From TH1177 sp042138015 (GTDB lineage: Archaea; Thermoproteota; Nitrososphaeria; Nitrososphaerales; Nitrososphaeraceae), in the NCBI GenBank assembly GCA_042138015.1, contig JBHIVA010000095.1:1-6738 (forward strand): a stretch of DNA of 6,738 bases, in the 5' to 3' direction. The notes below the pieces were generated by a model. The model ran no database searches. It was not told where the DNA came from and saw nothing but the letters and a program-made list of their open reading frames with translations. Positions within the stretch are counted from its first letter, which is position 1. Every line of letters starts with the position of its first letter. The position numbers and the translations under genes are program-made. Below, piece by piece: positions 5,947 to 6,738 of this stretch.

Positions 5947-6456
5947 TTGAAAACACCTATTTGTTCTTTTGATGCTAAAACTGGAATATTATGTACTAAA
6001 TGTGAATCCAAATTAAAATCTGGGCACTTATCCAATGGGGACATTGAAGCATCTGTGAAATTAACAAAGTTAGCTGAGGAAAATACTACAATAGATAAAT
6101 TTACATTGAATGGTGCATATAAAATCGATCAGGACTTGGTAATTGTTCTTCCAAGTTCAGATATTAGTATTATTAGATCAGACGATAATTTGTTGAAAAA
6201 AATTCAAAAGGAATTTAACGATAATATTTGGTTTATTGAGAATGGTGCAACAGAAAAAAGATTCATAGAAAATTTGTTATACCCTACAAAAATATATTCT
6301 TTGAATCTGGTCTGGTTACCGGATGGTAATAAACTTACAAAAATTGTAATAGTTGAAAAAAAGAATAACCATAAACCACTAGAGGACCATAAGATAAAAA
6401 AAATTGCGAACAGAGTAAAAAACATTGAATTATTAATTGAGTATATTAAAAAATAA
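5947..6456 (+). CDS. KH-domain, NusA-like predicted RNA-binding protein
   Basis: This 169-residue protein resembles the archaeal family that joins an N-terminal Cys motif (MKTPIC...KTGILC..CE) to a single NusA-like KH domain, presumed to act in RNA binding, transcription elongation or ribosome function. Residues 1-20 hold Cys6, Cys16 and Cys19. The fourth expected ligand position, three after Cys6, is Asp9. Residues about 28-55 form a helical linker. Residues about 60-136 are KH-like (DLVIVL, then NIWFIENG, FIENLLYPTKIYSLNLVWLPDG, IVIV). The GXXG loop that binds RNA in KH domains is not recognisable: the sequence there is IIRSDDNLLKKI (75-86). A lysine-rich C-terminal tail follows (137-169). 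The start is TTG at 5947, because an in-frame TAA precedes it at 5944-5946 and TTG gives the family's MKTPIC N-terminus. An ATG at 5940 is out of frame. It is divergent from the ABC gene. Confidence 0.8.
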   Translation: MKTPICSFDAKTGILCTKCESKLKSGHLSNGDIEASVKLTKLAEENTTIDKFTLNGAYKIDQDLVIVLPSSDISIIRSDDNLLKKIQKEFNDNIWFIENGATEKRFIENLLYPTKIYSLNLVWLPDGNKLTKIVIVEKKNNHKPLEDHKIKKIANRVKNIELLIEYIKK

Positions 6457-6505
6457 ATGATAAAATAAATTGTTTATGTAAAAACTAAGAATCTAAAAAC
6501 ATCCA

Positions 6506-6664
6506 TTATGAAGTTGAAATTGGATTTGAAAAATAAAAAATAAAATTTTTATCATACAAATTTTTATCTATGTTGTATAAATTTAAGATATACTTTCGGG
6601 CTCTGTTCAGATAAGCAGTAAGAGCTATAGCTAAGAATGTTACAAATACTAGTAGTATGAACAA
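6506..6664 (-). CDS. Candidate small single-helix membrane protein
   Basis: I do not recognise this protein. From a TTG at 6664-6662 on the minus strand a 52-codon frame runs to TAA at 6508-6506. It encodes one strong membrane segment (ILLVFVTFLAIALTAYL) followed by NRARKYILNLYNIDK and a second DKN unit. The basic NRAR after the helix fits a cytoplasmic tail. The stretch coding for AYLNRAR is less AT-rich than its surroundings, which favours real coding. There is no ATG or GTG in frame. The frame upstream of the TTG stays open only to a TAA near 6697. An open frame in another phase from the window edge (ending with FYFFQI at about 6670) could be the displaced N-terminus of a longer, frameshifted membrane protein. 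It is convergent with the KH gene. It could be a real small protein, the 3' part of a broken gene, or chance. Confidence 0.4.
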   Translation of the reverse strand: MFILLVFVTFLAIALTAYLNRARKYILNLYNIDKNLYDKNFIFYFSNPISTS

Positions 6665-6692
6665 AATTAAATTTGAAAGAAATAAAACATCA

Positions 6693-6704
6693 AATTATAT
6701 TGTA
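6693..6704 (-). promoter_or_regulatory. Candidate TATA box for the small membrane ORF
   Basis: On the minus strand TACAATATAATT lies 29-40 bases ahead of the TTG at 6664. This is compatible with a short-leader transcript if the small ORF is a complete gene. Confidence 0.2.
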
Positions 6705-6738
6705 ATGTATTCACTTTATCTGTACTTTCTTGGTTTGA

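Noticed and set aside
6204..6425. 73-codon minus-strand open frame
   Set aside because: It lies wholly inside and antisense to the KH-domain gene, and its F/S/L-rich product is what the complement of a lysine-rich frame gives. It has no homology or promoter support.
6541..6572. Direct repeat of AAATTTTTATC, spaced 16 bases
   Set aside because: There are only two copies, low-complexity, and explained by a repeated DKN codon group in the small ORF. It is not a CRISPR or attachment site.

Overview
The window looks like archaeal chromosome, most likely from a Nitrososphaerota (Thaumarchaeota, ammonia-oxidising archaeon) lineage. The evidence is an AT-rich sequence (about 30% GC by eye), a tRNA gene with no encoded CCA tail, TATA boxes about 25-35 bases ahead of start codons with almost no leader, oligo-T transcript ends, frequent TTG/GTG starts, and archaeal-type proteins (KH/NusA-like, SufS/SufU, DppD-like ATPase with a C-terminal cysteine motif). 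Coding density is low. The long gene-poor stretches fit group I.1b (Nitrososphaera/Nitrosocosmicus-like) better than compact marine genomes, but that placement is inference.

Layout: 1-973 holds no convincing intact gene. It carries one possible small membrane-protein ORF broken at an A9 run (minus strand) and a tRNA promoter. A CAT-anticodon tRNA lies at 974-1048. A PAP2-superfamily membrane protein (1244-1921, plus) follows, and it lacks two conserved active-site residues. Convergent with it, across a palindromic T6/A6 terminator, is a minus-strand operon read from 3999 to 1960: sufS, sufU (TTG start overlapping the sufS stop) and an unrecognised 113-residue protein. Upstream of sufS is a decayed Nudix hydrolase gene (4174-4564, minus) with a still readable Nudix box. 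Divergent from it is an 80-residue zinc-finger protein (4624-4866, plus). A DppD/OppD-type peptide ABC ATPase (minus) ends at 4889. Its coding region runs well past the first ATG to about 5860 without any ATG, GTG or TTG. It is divergent, around a palindromic TATA element, from a TTG-started KH-domain NusA-like protein (5947-6456, plus). A short single-helix membrane ORF (6506-6664, minus) closes the window.

How the genes work together: SufS (cysteine desulfurase) and SufU (scaffold or sulfur acceptor) form an obvious Fe-S/sulfur mobilisation pair, and the third gene is probably co-transcribed. The other genes are singletons with no visible pathway link. No mobile element, CRISPR array or multi-gene defence system was found. 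The most striking pattern is erosion: a dead Nudix gene, a PAP2 protein without its nucleophilic His, an orphan ABC ATPase without a normal start, a KH protein without its GXXG loop, and one or two frameshifted small ORFs.
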